Positions 33,604 to 42,309 of a DNA stretch of 64,000 nucleotides are shown piece after piece. Within the stretch, counting starts at the first letter, position 1. Every line of letters begins with the position of its first letter. This DNA is from Mucilaginibacter mallensis. Its GTDB lineage: Bacteria; Bacteroidota; Bacteroidia; Sphingobacteriales; Sphingobacteriaceae. Below the pieces are notes generated by a model. That model saw only the letters and a list, made by a program, of their open reading frames with translations. It was not told where the DNA came from and ran no database searches. The translations under genes were made by a program, and so were the position numbers. Location of the stretch: positions 5,518,001-5,582,000 of the forward strand of contig NZ_LT629740.1 of the NCBI RefSeq assembly GCF_900105165.1, read 5' to 3'.

Positions 33604-34302
33604 ATGCAATTTTCAAACATTCCACCGGTTGTAAAAAACCTGCTTATTATCAATATTATTTGTTTTATCCCCTTTTTAACTATAGATCATGGTAACCCGG
33701 GAGGCCCGTTCTCCACCATGTTTGGGGTATATTATTTTAACTCGCCTGCCTTTCGCCCATGGCAGCTGATAACTTACATGTTTTTACATGGCAGTATATG
33801 GCATATACTGTTCAACATGTTCGCCTTATTTTCATTTGGGCCGATAGTGGAATATTCATTGGGCTCGAAACGGTTTTTTAACTTCTATTTTATTTGCGGT
33901 ATTGGCGCTGTGCTTTTACAAATGCTGGTTCAGGCTATACAGGTGCATTCCATTACTGGCGGCTTCACTATTTCACATCCTGAAATTGAGGCCAGCTATT
34001 ACCAGTTTGGTGATATGGCGCAAAAAGTTTACGATATTTACCATGGCTCAATGGTTGGCGCATCAGGTGCTATATTTGGCTTGTTGATAGCTTTTGGCAT
34101 GCTTTTCCCAAACATGGAGCTGATGATCATGTTTATACCGGTACCGGTTAAGGCTAAATACATCATACCTTTTTATGTACTGGTTGAGTTAACCCTGGGA
34201 TTGGGCCAATTTGGCGGCGATAACGTTGCTCACTTTGCGCATTTGGGCGGTGCATTGATAGGCTTTATATTGATAAAAGCCTGGAACATACAGAGAACTT
34301 AA
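33604..34302 (+). CDS. Rhomboid family intramembrane serine protease (1 of 2)
   Basis: The 232-residue protein has six membrane segments. HGSIWHILFNMFALFSFG carries the HxxxN in helix 2, VGASGAIFGLLIAFG the catalytic GASG Ser (about residue 152), and HFAHLGGALIGF the catalytic His (about 209-211). All catalytic residues are present, so it should cleave membrane-embedded substrates. It begins 37 bp after mutL. Confidence 0.93.
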   Translation: MQFSNIPPVVKNLLIINIICFIPFLTIDHGNPGGPFSTMFGVYYFNSPAFRPWQLITYMFLHGSIWHILFNMFALFSFGPIVEYSLGSKRFFNFYFICGIGAVLLQMLVQAIQVHSITGGFTISHPEIEASYYQFGDMAQKVYDIYHGSMVGASGAIFGLLIAFGMLFPNMELMIMFIPVPVKAKYIIPFYVLVELTLGLGQFGGDNVAHFAHLGGALIGFILIKAWNIQRT

Positions 34303-34315
34303 ATAATTAAATAAT

Positions 34316-35191
34316 ATGAGTACGCTTTGGCAAAATATATCGTCTAAAATGCTAAGGTCGGGTAGTAAATTATACCTGCTCATAGGCATAAATGTTATTG
34401 TTTATCTGGCGATAAATATCCCGGCGGTTGTTGAGTGGCTGTTTACAGGCTCAATGGATGTGATTACCTATTATTCAAACGAATATTTAGCGCTGCCTGC
34501 TTATTTGCCAAAACTGCTGGTGCGTTTTTGGACGCCCCTTACCTACATGTTTATGCATGCCGGTATTTTCCACATCCTGTTCAACATGTTATGGCTTTAC
34601 TGGATTGGACAAATATTTGAAGAGTTTAGCGGCTACAAACGTACCGTTGGCTTGTACCTGATGGGTGGTTTTGCAGGTGCGCTTTTTTATATACTGAGCT
34701 ATAACTTTTTCCCGGTTTTTGCTTCCGCCCTGCCATTAAGCACTGCAGTAGGCGCTTCGGCAAGTGTTATGGCGGTAATTGTTGCTACGGCCACTTTGCT
34801 ACCCGATTATACCATACCCCTGTTTATTATTGGCCCGGTAAAGTTAAAATGGATAGCAATAGCCTATGTTGTTTTTGATTTTATAAGTATTGCAGGCCCA
34901 AATTCGGGTGGAGAGATAGCGCATTTGGGCGGGGCTTTAATAGGCTTCGTTTATATAAAACGCTTACAAAAGGGGCACGACTGGATATCATCTATAACCA
35001 ATTTGTTTAAAGCAGGCCCGAGATTATCAAACCTTAAAGTAGTTGCACGTAATACGGCAAAGAAAGGTCCTTCGCGCCCAAGGCAAGAGGATGTTGACCG
35101 TATTTTGGATAAAATATCAACAAACGGGTATGAAAGCCTGAACAAAGAGGAAAAGGAGATATTGTTTCGTGCCAGCAAAAATGAAAGCTAA
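34316..35191 (+). CDS. Rhomboid family intramembrane serine protease (2 of 2)
   Basis: This 291-residue paralogue has FHILFNMLWLYWIG in helix 2, AVGASASVMAVIVA for the Ser, and GEIAHLGGALIGF for the His. It has a cytoplasmic C-terminal tail of about 70 basic residues (KKGPSRPRQEDVDRILDKIS, then LNKEEKEILFRASKNE), which resembles the C-terminal DUF6576-like tail common in Bacteroidota rhomboids. The tandem arrangement suggests separate substrates or a heteromeric unit. The next gene overlaps its end by 11 bp. Confidence 0.93.
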   Translation: MSTLWQNISSKMLRSGSKLYLLIGINVIVYLAINIPAVVEWLFTGSMDVITYYSNEYLALPAYLPKLLVRFWTPLTYMFMHAGIFHILFNMLWLYWIGQIFEEFSGYKRTVGLYLMGGFAGALFYILSYNFFPVFASALPLSTAVGASASVMAVIVATATLLPDYTIPLFIIGPVKLKWIAIAYVVFDFISIAGPNSGGEIAHLGGALIGFVYIKRLQKGHDWISSITNLFKAGPRLSNLKVVARNTAKKGPSRPRQEDVDRILDKISTNGYESLNKEEKEILFRASKNES

Positions 35192-36296
35192 AAAAAAGCA
35201 GCTAACTTTTATTGACAAGATATTCCTCTGGTTAAATTTTTTCCTGTGCGCATGTTTATTGTTGAGTTACCTGGCCCCGGTAGCCGATCCCGCAAAATAC
35301 TGGCTCATCGCGTTCTTCGGGCTGGCCTACCCTTTGTTTTTAGTAGGGGGCGTAATTTTTATAGTCTACTGGCTGCTGCGTAAAAGTATATGGGTACTGT
35401 TGCCGGTAATTTGTATTGCTATTGGCTGGAGCGTATTGAATAAAAATATCGGTTTTCGTTCCGGTTCTACACCCACAACTCCACCACCTTCAAATGATAT
35501 CCGTATCATGACCTATAATGTACATAACTTTAAACGCTATGGAGCAAAAAATGATGCATCAACCAAAAAGGAGATATTGGCCATAATTAATGAGAACCAG
35601 CCGGATATTATAGGTTTCCAGGAGTTTTATTCGCGCAGGCACGGCCAGTATGATATGGTTGATTCTATTCAGCAAATTCTGCATACTACCAACTATTATT
35701 TTGAGGAATTTGAGCATAATAGTACCGAGGCTATCGGTATGGCCATATTTTCAAAATACCCTATTGTAGCACATGGGTTGATCTCCTTATCAGATGATAA
35801 AACCAGCGGGAACCAGTGTCTTTATATCGATGTAAAAAAAGGCGTGCAAACATTCAGGGTATACAGCGTTCACCTGCAATCTATCCGGTTTGATCCGGAG
35901 GATTATCGTTATTTAAGCATGGTATCGGGCCAGGGTAAAGCCGATATGGGCTCAACCAAAAGATTAGGCAGCAAACTTAAAATAGCTTTTATAAAAAGGA
36001 GCGCGCAGGTAGCTAAGATAAAAGACCACGCCTCAGCCTGTCCTTATCCCTATATTATCTCCGGCGATTTTAATGATACGCCAAGCTCTTTTGCCGTAAA
36101 CCAGATGAGCAAGGGCCTGAAAAACGCCTTCTGCGAAAAAGGCTCGGGCCTGGGGCGCACCTATAACGGTGATTTTCCGAACTACCAGATAGATTATATT
36201 ATGGCTAGCCCTGTGTTTGATGTGATGGATTATCAGATCATCGAAAAAAGATTATCAGACCATTACCCGGTTTGCAGCGACCTGGTGTTGAAGTAA
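35181..36296 (+). CDS. Endonuclease/exonuclease/phosphatase family membrane protein
   Basis: After two or three membrane helices (residues about 10-95) comes an EEP domain: RIMTYNVHNF, GFQEFYSR, the middle AIGMAIFSKYPI, SGDFNDTPSS, DYIMAS and SDHYPV, giving the metal and catalytic His/Asp set. ATG 35181 is preferred to the GTG at 35169. It is the last gene of the mutL-rhomboid run. Bacteroidota often carry this rhomboid-EEP linkage; substrate could be phospholipid, sphingolipid or nucleic acid. Confidence 0.9.
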   Translation: MKAKKKQLTFIDKIFLWLNFFLCACLLLSYLAPVADPAKYWLIAFFGLAYPLFLVGGVIFIVYWLLRKSIWVLLPVICIAIGWSVLNKNIGFRSGSTPTTPPPSNDIRIMTYNVHNFKRYGAKNDASTKKEILAIINENQPDIIGFQEFYSRRHGQYDMVDSIQQILHTTNYYFEEFEHNSTEAIGMAIFSKYPIVAHGLISLSDDKTSGNQCLYIDVKKGVQTFRVYSVHLQSIRFDPEDYRYLSMVSGQGKADMGSTKRLGSKLKIAFIKRSAQVAKIKDHASACPYPYIISGDFNDTPSSFAVNQMSKGLKNAFCEKGSGLGRTYNGDFPNYQIDYIMASPVFDVMDYQIIEKRLSDHYPVCSDLVLK

Positions 36297-36299
36297 TAG

Positions 36300-36455
36300 A
36301 ATCAAGATGTAAGAGTCAAGAATCAAGAAGGGAAAAATTTAAGAATCAAGAGCCAAGAACCAAGAACCAGGAATCAAGAAAGAGCTGGTTGTAAATTTAT
36401 GACGTGCTAATGTTTTTTATCTTGATTCTTGACTCTTATATCCTGACTCTTGTAT
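36300..36455. repeat. Inverted repeat with AAGAATCAAGA arms and tandem filler (family E)
   Basis: The left arm (about 36300-36334, AAGAGTCAAGAATCAAGA) is mirrored at about 36413-36455 (TCTTGATTCTTGACTCTT). Between them is a quasi-tandem run of CCAAGAA/CAAGAAC heptamers (about 36341-36381). A single-arm relative occurs at 45545-45575. There is no open frame. Confidence 0.8.
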
Positions 36456-36478
36456 TTCAATATTCAACAGAGTAATCG

Positions 36479-36486
36479 TAAGTTTG
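36479..36486 (+). promoter_or_regulatory. TAnnTTTG -7 element at the cysS start
   Basis: TAAGTTTG ends 5 bp before the ATG at 36492, so the mRNA would be leaderless or nearly so. Confidence 0.55.
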
Positions 36487-36491
36487 CGCCT

Positions 36492-37952
36492 ATGAAACAA
36501 AATTTGTTTGTTTACAATACATTAACACGCAAAAAGGAAGAATTTAAACCGCTTAACCCGCCGCATGTTGGCATGTACGTTTGCGGCCCCACAGTTTATA
36601 GTGATGCCCATATGGGTAACAGCCGTACTTATATTTCATTCGACCTGATTTTCAGGTACCTTAATCATTTGGGTTATAAAGTACGTTATGTACGTAATAT
36701 TACCGATGCGGGCCATTTGGAAGGTGATGCTGATGAGGGTGAAGATAAGATCTCAAAAAAGGCAAAACTGGCCCAGCTGGAGCCTATGGAAATTGTACAA
36801 AAGTACACTGTAGGTTTTCATGAGGTAATGGAACTGCTTAATATACTGCCACCCAGTATTGAGCCCACTGCCACCGGCCATGTTATCGAGCAAATAGAAC
36901 TGGTAAAAGAGATACTTAAATCGGGCTATGCTTATGAGGTGGATGGCTCGGTGTATTTTGATGTGGAAAAATATAGCAGCTCACATGATTACGGGATATT
37001 GAATGGCCGCAACCTTGAAGACCTACTAAACAATACCAGGAATTTAGGGGGCCAGCAAGACAAAAAAGGCAAATTGGATTTTGCCCTTTGGATAAAAGCC
37101 AAGCCTGAACATTTAATGAAATGGCCATCGCCATGGAGTGTTGGCTTTCCGGGCTGGCATTTAGAGTGCTCGGCTATGAGCAACAAATACTTAGGCGGCC
37201 AGTTTGATATACATGGCGGCGGCCTCGATCTTGTGCCTACGCACCATACCAATGAGATAGCGCAGAACATGGCAAGCTGCGGTAAAATGCCGGCTAATTA
37301 CTGGCTGCATACCAATATGCTTACGGTTAACGGGCAAAAGATGTCGAAATCGTTAGGCAATAGTTTTCTGCCACATGAATTGTTCTCCGGAAATAATTCA
37401 ATACTGAACAAGGCCTACAGCCCAATGACCGTGCGCTTTTTTATGCTGCAGGCCCATTACCGCAGTACGCTTGATTTTGGCAACGAGGCCATGGAAGCAT
37501 CTGAAAAAGGCTTTAAACGCTTAATGAACGCGTTTGATTTGCTGGATGATTTAAAAGCATCAAACAGTACAGATGTTGAAATAAAACCCTTATTAAATCG
37601 TTGTTATGAAGCTATGAACGATGATTTTAATAGCCCGGTATTAATAGCCGAGCTCTTTGAAGCATCGCGTATCATCAATTCGGTTTATGATGGAAAGCTG
37701 AAAATAGACGAGTACAATTTGCAGCTTTTAAAACAATTAATGAAAAGCTTTGTACTTGATGTTTTAGGATTGAAAGATGAACAGGCCGCGGGTGATGACC
37801 TGCCTCAGTTATTAAACTTTATTGTAAACCTTAGGAACGAAGCAAAATCCAACCAGGATTATGCTACTTCTGATAAGATAAGGGATGGGTTGCAAAAGAT
37901 AGGTTTTCAATTAAAAGATACTAAAGAAGGAACTAATTGGACAAAAATTTAA
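36492..37952 (+). CDS. cysS: Cysteinyl-tRNA synthetase
   Basis: CysRS class I enzyme. MYVCGPTVYSDAHMGNSRTY holds the zinc Cys and the HIGH-type HMGN; LECSAMS, HHTNE (zinc ligands) and GQKMSKSLGN (KMSKS loop) are intact. The start MKQNLFVYNTLTRKKEEF at 36492 fits the family; the frame is open 14 codons upstream but crosses a promoter and a repeat. Length 486 residues is normal. Confidence 0.96.
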   Translation: MKQNLFVYNTLTRKKEEFKPLNPPHVGMYVCGPTVYSDAHMGNSRTYISFDLIFRYLNHLGYKVRYVRNITDAGHLEGDADEGEDKISKKAKLAQLEPMEIVQKYTVGFHEVMELLNILPPSIEPTATGHVIEQIELVKEILKSGYAYEVDGSVYFDVEKYSSSHDYGILNGRNLEDLLNNTRNLGGQQDKKGKLDFALWIKAKPEHLMKWPSPWSVGFPGWHLECSAMSNKYLGGQFDIHGGGLDLVPTHHTNEIAQNMASCGKMPANYWLHTNMLTVNGQKMSKSLGNSFLPHELFSGNNSILNKAYSPMTVRFFMLQAHYRSTLDFGNEAMEASEKGFKRLMNAFDLLDDLKASNSTDVEIKPLLNRCYEAMNDDFNSPVLIAELFEASRIINSVYDGKLKIDEYNLQLLKQLMKSFVLDVLGLKDEQAAGDDLPQLLNFIVNLRNEAKSNQDYATSDKIRDGLQKIGFQLKDTKEGTNWTKI

Positions 37953-38037
37953 TAATCATACAATAAGATGAGTTGTTTAGTGCTTTTGGTTAAAAGTAAA
38001 TCACTAAATTTCTTGCACCAACCTAGTAATAAACAAA

Positions 38038-38910
38038 ATGAAGAAAATAATATTAACTGCTTTAACATTAAGCTTTTTCAGCAGTTTAGCCTTTGCACAA
38101 AAGCCCGCACTTGGGGTAGTAGATAAAGTTATTAAAGCCGAAGACAATTTTAATAAGCTGGTTGCACGCAAGGGAATAAAGAGTGCTTTTTTAGAGGTGG
38201 CAGACCCTGAGGGAATCGTTTTTAAGCCCCAGGCCGTTTCAATAGTTGATTTTTATACCAATATTGATAAACAACCCGGCTCATTAAGCTGGAAACCAAA
38301 CTTCGCGCGTATCTCTGCTAATGGCGACCTTGCATTTTCGGCAGGGCCATATATTTACCAGAACGGTAAGAACGATACAGACAAGGTTTATGGCGATTAT
38401 GTATCCATCTGGCGTGCCGATGTAGGTAATAACATGAAATTACTAATGGACCTGGGTATACAGCACCCCGAGCCTGAGCAGGATGCTGTAACTGATTTTA
38501 CCGAACCGGATTCATCAAAACTGATTGCGCCAAGCAAGGACCCTTTTAATGGTAAAAATATTATACTTGCTACCGATAAATTGTTTAATCATTCATTATC
38601 TATCTCATCACTGGCCAGCTACAAAGAGTTTTTGAGCCCGGAGGGCCGATATTATTTCCCCGGATTTGAGCCAATAGTAGGGCAGGATAAGATCATGAAG
38701 TTTATTGATAACGAAGATATATCCATAAGCGCCGAGACGGTAAATGCCGGCCGATCTACAAGTAATGACCTGGCTTACAGCTACGGCACAGCCCGCATTA
38801 AAAAAGGCGATGTAGTGAGCAATTACAACTACGTGCGCATTTGGGAAATTGATAAAGACCACAAATGGGATATATTGCTGGAGGTATTCTCGGCAGTTGA
38901 GAATGAGTAA
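38038..38910 (+). CDS. Exported protein with NTF2/DUF4440-like repeats
   Basis: A signal peptide (MKKIILTALTLSFFSSLAFA) precedes two tandem modules of about 130 residues: KAEDNFNKLVARKGIKSAFLEV and LASYKEFLSPEGRYYFPGFEPIVGQDKIMKF, each followed by the strand-rich DYVSIWRADVGNNMKL and NYVRIWEIDKDHKWDI. This is the cone-shaped SnoaL/DUF4440 pattern. Function unknown. The 3' end is followed by a family D hairpin. Confidence 0.75.
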   Translation: MKKIILTALTLSFFSSLAFAQKPALGVVDKVIKAEDNFNKLVARKGIKSAFLEVADPEGIVFKPQAVSIVDFYTNIDKQPGSLSWKPNFARISANGDLAFSAGPYIYQNGKNDTDKVYGDYVSIWRADVGNNMKLLMDLGIQHPEPEQDAVTDFTEPDSSKLIAPSKDPFNGKNIILATDKLFNHSLSISSLASYKEFLSPEGRYYFPGFEPIVGQDKIMKFIDNEDISISAETVNAGRSTSNDLAYSYGTARIKKGDVVSNYNYVRIWEIDKDHKWDILLEVFSAVENE

Positions 38911-38921
38911 TTGGTGAATGA

Positions 38922-38986
38922 TTGGATTGGGTTGATTAGGTGAGTGGTTGATAAGTTTCACCACTCACCTAATCAACCCAATCCAA
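38922..38986. repeat. Family D hairpin with perfect 27-bp arms
   Basis: The left arm (38922-38948, starting TTGGATTGGGTTGATT) and right arm (38960-38986) are exact reverse complements around an 11-nt loop. A further CCACTCACCC copy follows to 38997. It sits between two convergent genes and could act as terminator. Confidence 0.92.
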
Positions 38987-39002
38987 CCACTCACCCACCT
39001 CA

Positions 39003-40061
39003 CTACTTCTTATAATACGGCGTATGCGTATCTATAAACGCTTTTTCGGTGTCGTTGTAGTTTTTGTTAATATCATTCCTGCCGTTGTTTAAATCGTTGT
39101 TTGTTTCGTTATAAGTTTTAACGCTGGCATTTATATCGTTTACGGCGTTGTTGTAGGTGTCAATATCCTGCTTGGTCCGTTGGTCGGCTGATTTTCCTTC
39201 CATGGTAGTTTTAAGCTTCTCAAAATTCTCTTCTTTTAAAAAGAAATCGGTAACCTTTGGTATCTGTACCTGGGCTTCGTCCTTATAAAAATTTAAGGCT
39301 TGTTTAACACTTTCTATTAACGTATTGTCGCCGTCATATCCAAGCATTTTGTCGAGTGTTGCAAGGCCCTCAATGGCATATTTGCCCAGTGCGCTGCGGG
39401 TTTGTTCAATTTTGGTTACATTTTTTTCGTTTACAGCATTGGTAAGCTGGTTATCTTCCCAGTTGCATTTATAGAAGATCAGGTACACCTTATCGCGGTA
39501 TTCACTCAGTTTATTTGATTCCTTCATCTTATCACCAAGCTCTGTTCTGTCATTGGTGAGCGTTACATTGTATTTGGCTGCAAATGTTTCCTGGGCCTTG
39601 TTCACCCTGGTTATGGCGGCCTGCAGCGTATCATTAGTAGCTTGCTGTAATAATAAGTAAGCCTGCATTTCGTCATAACTACGCTCTGCAATATCATCCA
39701 TATCTACTATGTGGGCATAATCATCATTAAAAATTTTATAGCACAGACCCACGTAATTCAAACTGCCCTGCCGTAAGGAATTATCGCCCTTAAACGGCCC
39801 AAGGTTATAATTGATAGTGTTTTGGCAGGTTTGGATTGCCTCTATAGCCTGCTCGCGCATTTTATCTATCTTACGTTTACGGCTGCTATGGGCCGACGCG
39901 CTGATATAGGCCATATAGGATTTATTCATCCCGGTTTCTGCATCGCTGATCACGTTCATATAAGCGCCGGGGTCGCTGCTGGCATCCTGTGCTTTTGCAG
40001 GATGTATTGCCGCACATGTTATGATCAATAACAAAATGAAAGGTGTAAATAGTTTTTTCAT
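39003..40061 (-). CDS. LIC11966-family surface protein
   Basis: After a signal peptide (ending IHPAKA), the 330-residue mature protein is almost entirely helical, with repeated DxxNxxY-type heptads (ETNNDLNNGRNDINKNYNDTEKAF near the end). It matches what is commonly called LIC11966 family surface protein in Bacteroidota and Leptospira. The function is unknown; a long helical hairpin on the envelope surface is likely. It follows the carboxy-terminal protease gene by 24 bp on the same strand. Confidence 0.75.
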   Translation of the reverse strand: MKKLFTPFILLLIITCAAIHPAKAQDASSDPGAYMNVISDAETGMNKSYMAYISASAHSSRKRKIDKMREQAIEAIQTCQNTINYNLGPFKGDNSLRQGSLNYVGLCYKIFNDDYAHIVDMDDIAERSYDEMQAYLLLQQATNDTLQAAITRVNKAQETFAAKYNVTLTNDRTELGDKMKESNKLSEYRDKVYLIFYKCNWEDNQLTNAVNEKNVTKIEQTRSALGKYAIEGLATLDKMLGYDGDNTLIESVKQALNFYKDEAQVQIPKVTDFFLKEENFEKLKTTMEGKSADQRTKQDIDTYNNAVNDINASVKTYNETNNDLNNGRNDINKNYNDTEKAFIDTHTPYYKK

Positions 40062-40085
40062 GAAAAATGGTTTTTGGTTGATCTT

Positions 40086-42176
40086 TTATGGAGTTTTTAA
40101 TTTGGCGAGTACATCATATGCTATGCCGACATAAGCGTCGGAACTTAACTGTTTGCTAAACTCCTCGTTCAGCTCTTTAAGACTGCCATCAGCCTGCATA
40201 CGGGCCAGTTCATACTGGTTGTTTTTTACGCTGAATTTTTTTGATCTGCTGCCCGGCGCAACGGCATCCTCTTCCATTTTTATGCCTGGAGCAGTATCAG
40301 CCAGCGCATCCTTTAAATTCAGCGAAACATCCTTTACGGCGTTATGCTGTTTTGAATAAGCGATGAAATTTTTTACCGCATTGAAATATTTATTGGTATC
40401 AATTTCTGTTTGTACCCCTGCCGCCAGGGCTTTTAAAGGCTGTGGAGGATATGGCTGATAGTACTTGTTAGCAGCTATGGTCCCCGGGCGTAAAGCAAAG
40501 GGCTCGTCAGCTTCTTTTGTGATGTAGGCATCCAATATATCAGGCAAAACAATATCGGGCTGTACGCCTTTAAATTGCGCCGTAGTGCCGTTAACCCGGT
40601 ACAGCCTGCTTATGGTAATTTTTAAATAATTGGTGCTCGGGACCTGCATGCTTTCATATGTAACGGTAGTATCCATCGGGAAAACAACCTGCGCCGTAGC
40701 CTTGCCATAAGTCGGCGAGCCTATAATTACGGCACGGTTATAATCCTGCAAGGTGCCGGCAACCAGTTCAGAGGCCGATGCGCTATACCCATTTACCAAT
40801 ATCACCAGCGGGCCATCATATATAGTGCCGCGATCAACATCTTTCATGGTGTATATTTTCGCGTTTTTTTCTTTCACCTGTTCAACCGGACCGGCATCAA
40901 TAAAAATGCCCGATAACTCGGTAGCTTCCCCTGCCGAGCCACCACCGTTATAGCGCAGGTCAAGTATAAGGCCGTTTATATTTTCTTTTTTCAGCTTTAT
41001 AATTTCGCGGCCCACATCATTTGCACAGCCATTAAGGCCATCGTTATTGGTATCCCAATCCTGATAAAAGGCGGGCAAATAAATATAGCCAACGGTGTTG
41101 CCGCTGCCTTTCAGTATAAAGCTTTTTACCTTGCCTTCATCATCATCGGTTGCCACCTGCTCTTTTTGTAAGGACACCTGTATAGTGCTGCCATCTGCCT
41201 TTTTCATGGTGAACAGTGCCGCCTTATGGTTGCTTTCGGCCATGAGCGCGCTCAACTCGTTTATTGATGCGTCGGATACATCAACAGGCGGGCTACCCTC
41301 CCATTGCAGGGCCATAAACTTATCGCCCTTGTTAAGCTTGCCGCCTTTAAATGCCGGACTGCCGGGTTCCAGCTTATCAATTAATACGCCGCCGGCTTTA
41401 TCGGGTTTTATGGTAAAGCCAAACATAAAGCGTTGTTTGCCGAGTTCGCCTTCAAACATTTCTTTTTCTTCGGGCGGGAAAAACTGGGTATGCGGATCGA
41501 AACAGGTTGCTATGGTGCTGCAATAAATATCGCCCACATATTGGGTTATGCCATAAGGGTTCTGCAAAACATGGTTTATCCTCCTTTTATAGGATGCAAC
41601 TACTTTTTTACGGAATACCACCTCGGCGCTGTCGACGTATTTCTTTTGTTTTACCAGACTGAGGGCCTTAAAATTGTCGGGCATATCATCGATCAACTCA
41701 TCAAGTACACCTGATTTTATTTTTTTATACAATTTTAACTGCATAGCAGCCAGCGATTGAGGATGCAAGGTGTCTTCGGGTACGGTAAGCTTTTCGGCAG
41801 TATAAAAATTGAAAGGTGTTTTGCCTATTATGCTGATAAGTGAATCAGCCTGTTTGAGGCGCTGTTGGTAAATGCTTATGAACAGGCTTAAATAGGCTGT
41901 TCGGCGGTGTTTGATCTCGTAATTGAGCGTTGTGGTATACGGACTGAGCTTGTATATATCACCGCTGGTAAAATAGATCCTGCCGGGATCAGTGGCTTGT
42001 AGCATGCCTTTGAATACGCCAACAGAAAATGCGCTGTTCACTTCCCTTGGCTCCACATGAAATTTATTTACCATGCGGATGAGCACAAACGCATCATTAG
42101 CGGTTTTATCAATTGTTTGGCAATAGGATAAAACCGGGAAAATGATAAGAGCAATTAGCGTTGCTAAACTTTTCAT
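40086..42176 (-). CDS. Carboxy-terminal processing peptidase, S41 family (Tsp/Prc-like)
   Basis: MKSLATLIALIIFPVLSYC (ATG 42176) starts a periplasmic protease. A PDZ domain lies near residues 235-320 (GGVLIDKLEPGSPAFKGGKLNKGDKF) and the peptidase has NGYSASASELVAGTLQDYNRA and the catalytic Lys in SPTYGKATAQ, giving the Ser-Lys dyad. The C-terminal tail resembles the Tsp-type extension. It trims proteins with hydrophobic C-terminal tails. At 696 residues it matches the Prc-Tsp class. Confidence 0.93.
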   Translation of the reverse strand: MKSLATLIALIIFPVLSYCQTIDKTANDAFVLIRMVNKFHVEPREVNSAFSVGVFKGMLQATDPGRIYFTSGDIYKLSPYTTTLNYEIKHRRTAYLSLFISIYQQRLKQADSLISIIGKTPFNFYTAEKLTVPEDTLHPQSLAAMQLKLYKKIKSGVLDELIDDMPDNFKALSLVKQKKYVDSAEVVFRKKVVASYKRRINHVLQNPYGITQYVGDIYCSTIATCFDPHTQFFPPEEKEMFEGELGKQRFMFGFTIKPDKAGGVLIDKLEPGSPAFKGGKLNKGDKFMALQWEGSPPVDVSDASINELSALMAESNHKAALFTMKKADGSTIQVSLQKEQVATDDDEGKVKSFILKGSGNTVGYIYLPAFYQDWDTNNDGLNGCANDVGREIIKLKKENINGLILDLRYNGGGSAGEATELSGIFIDAGPVEQVKEKNAKIYTMKDVDRGTIYDGPLVILVNGYSASASELVAGTLQDYNRAVIIGSPTYGKATAQVVFPMDTTVTYESMQVPSTNYLKITISRLYRVNGTTAQFKGVQPDIVLPDILDAYITKEADEPFALRPGTIAANKYYQPYPPQPLKALAAGVQTEIDTNKYFNAVKNFIAYSKQHNAVKDVSLNLKDALADTAPGIKMEEDAVAPGSRSKKFSVKNNQYELARMQADGSLKELNEEFSKQLSSDAYVGIAYDVLAKLKTP

Positions 42177-42226
42177 GCAAATAATTAGGCGCATGAAAAT
42201 AAAGAAAATAATTTGGTTTATTAAAC

Positions 42227-42304
42227 TGTCATTCTGAGCGATAGCGAAGAAACTTTCCTCAGGGTAAACGCTTTGAAGATCCTTCGCTATCGCTCAGGAT
42301 GACA
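42227..42304. repeat. Family A hairpin, shorter copy (78 bp)
   Basis: TGTCATTCTGAGCGATAGCG faces CGCTATCGCTCAGGATGACA. Internal sequence differs and is shorter than in the two 104-bp copies, so the ends are the conserved part. It separates the MoxR and protease genes on the minus strand. Confidence 0.88.
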
Positions 42305-42309
42305 AAGGC

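Noticed and set aside
36341..36381. CRISPR array in the CCAAGAA-type repeats
   Set aside because: The words are 7 bp long with no spacers of uniform length and no cas genes; they are simple quasi-tandem repeats.
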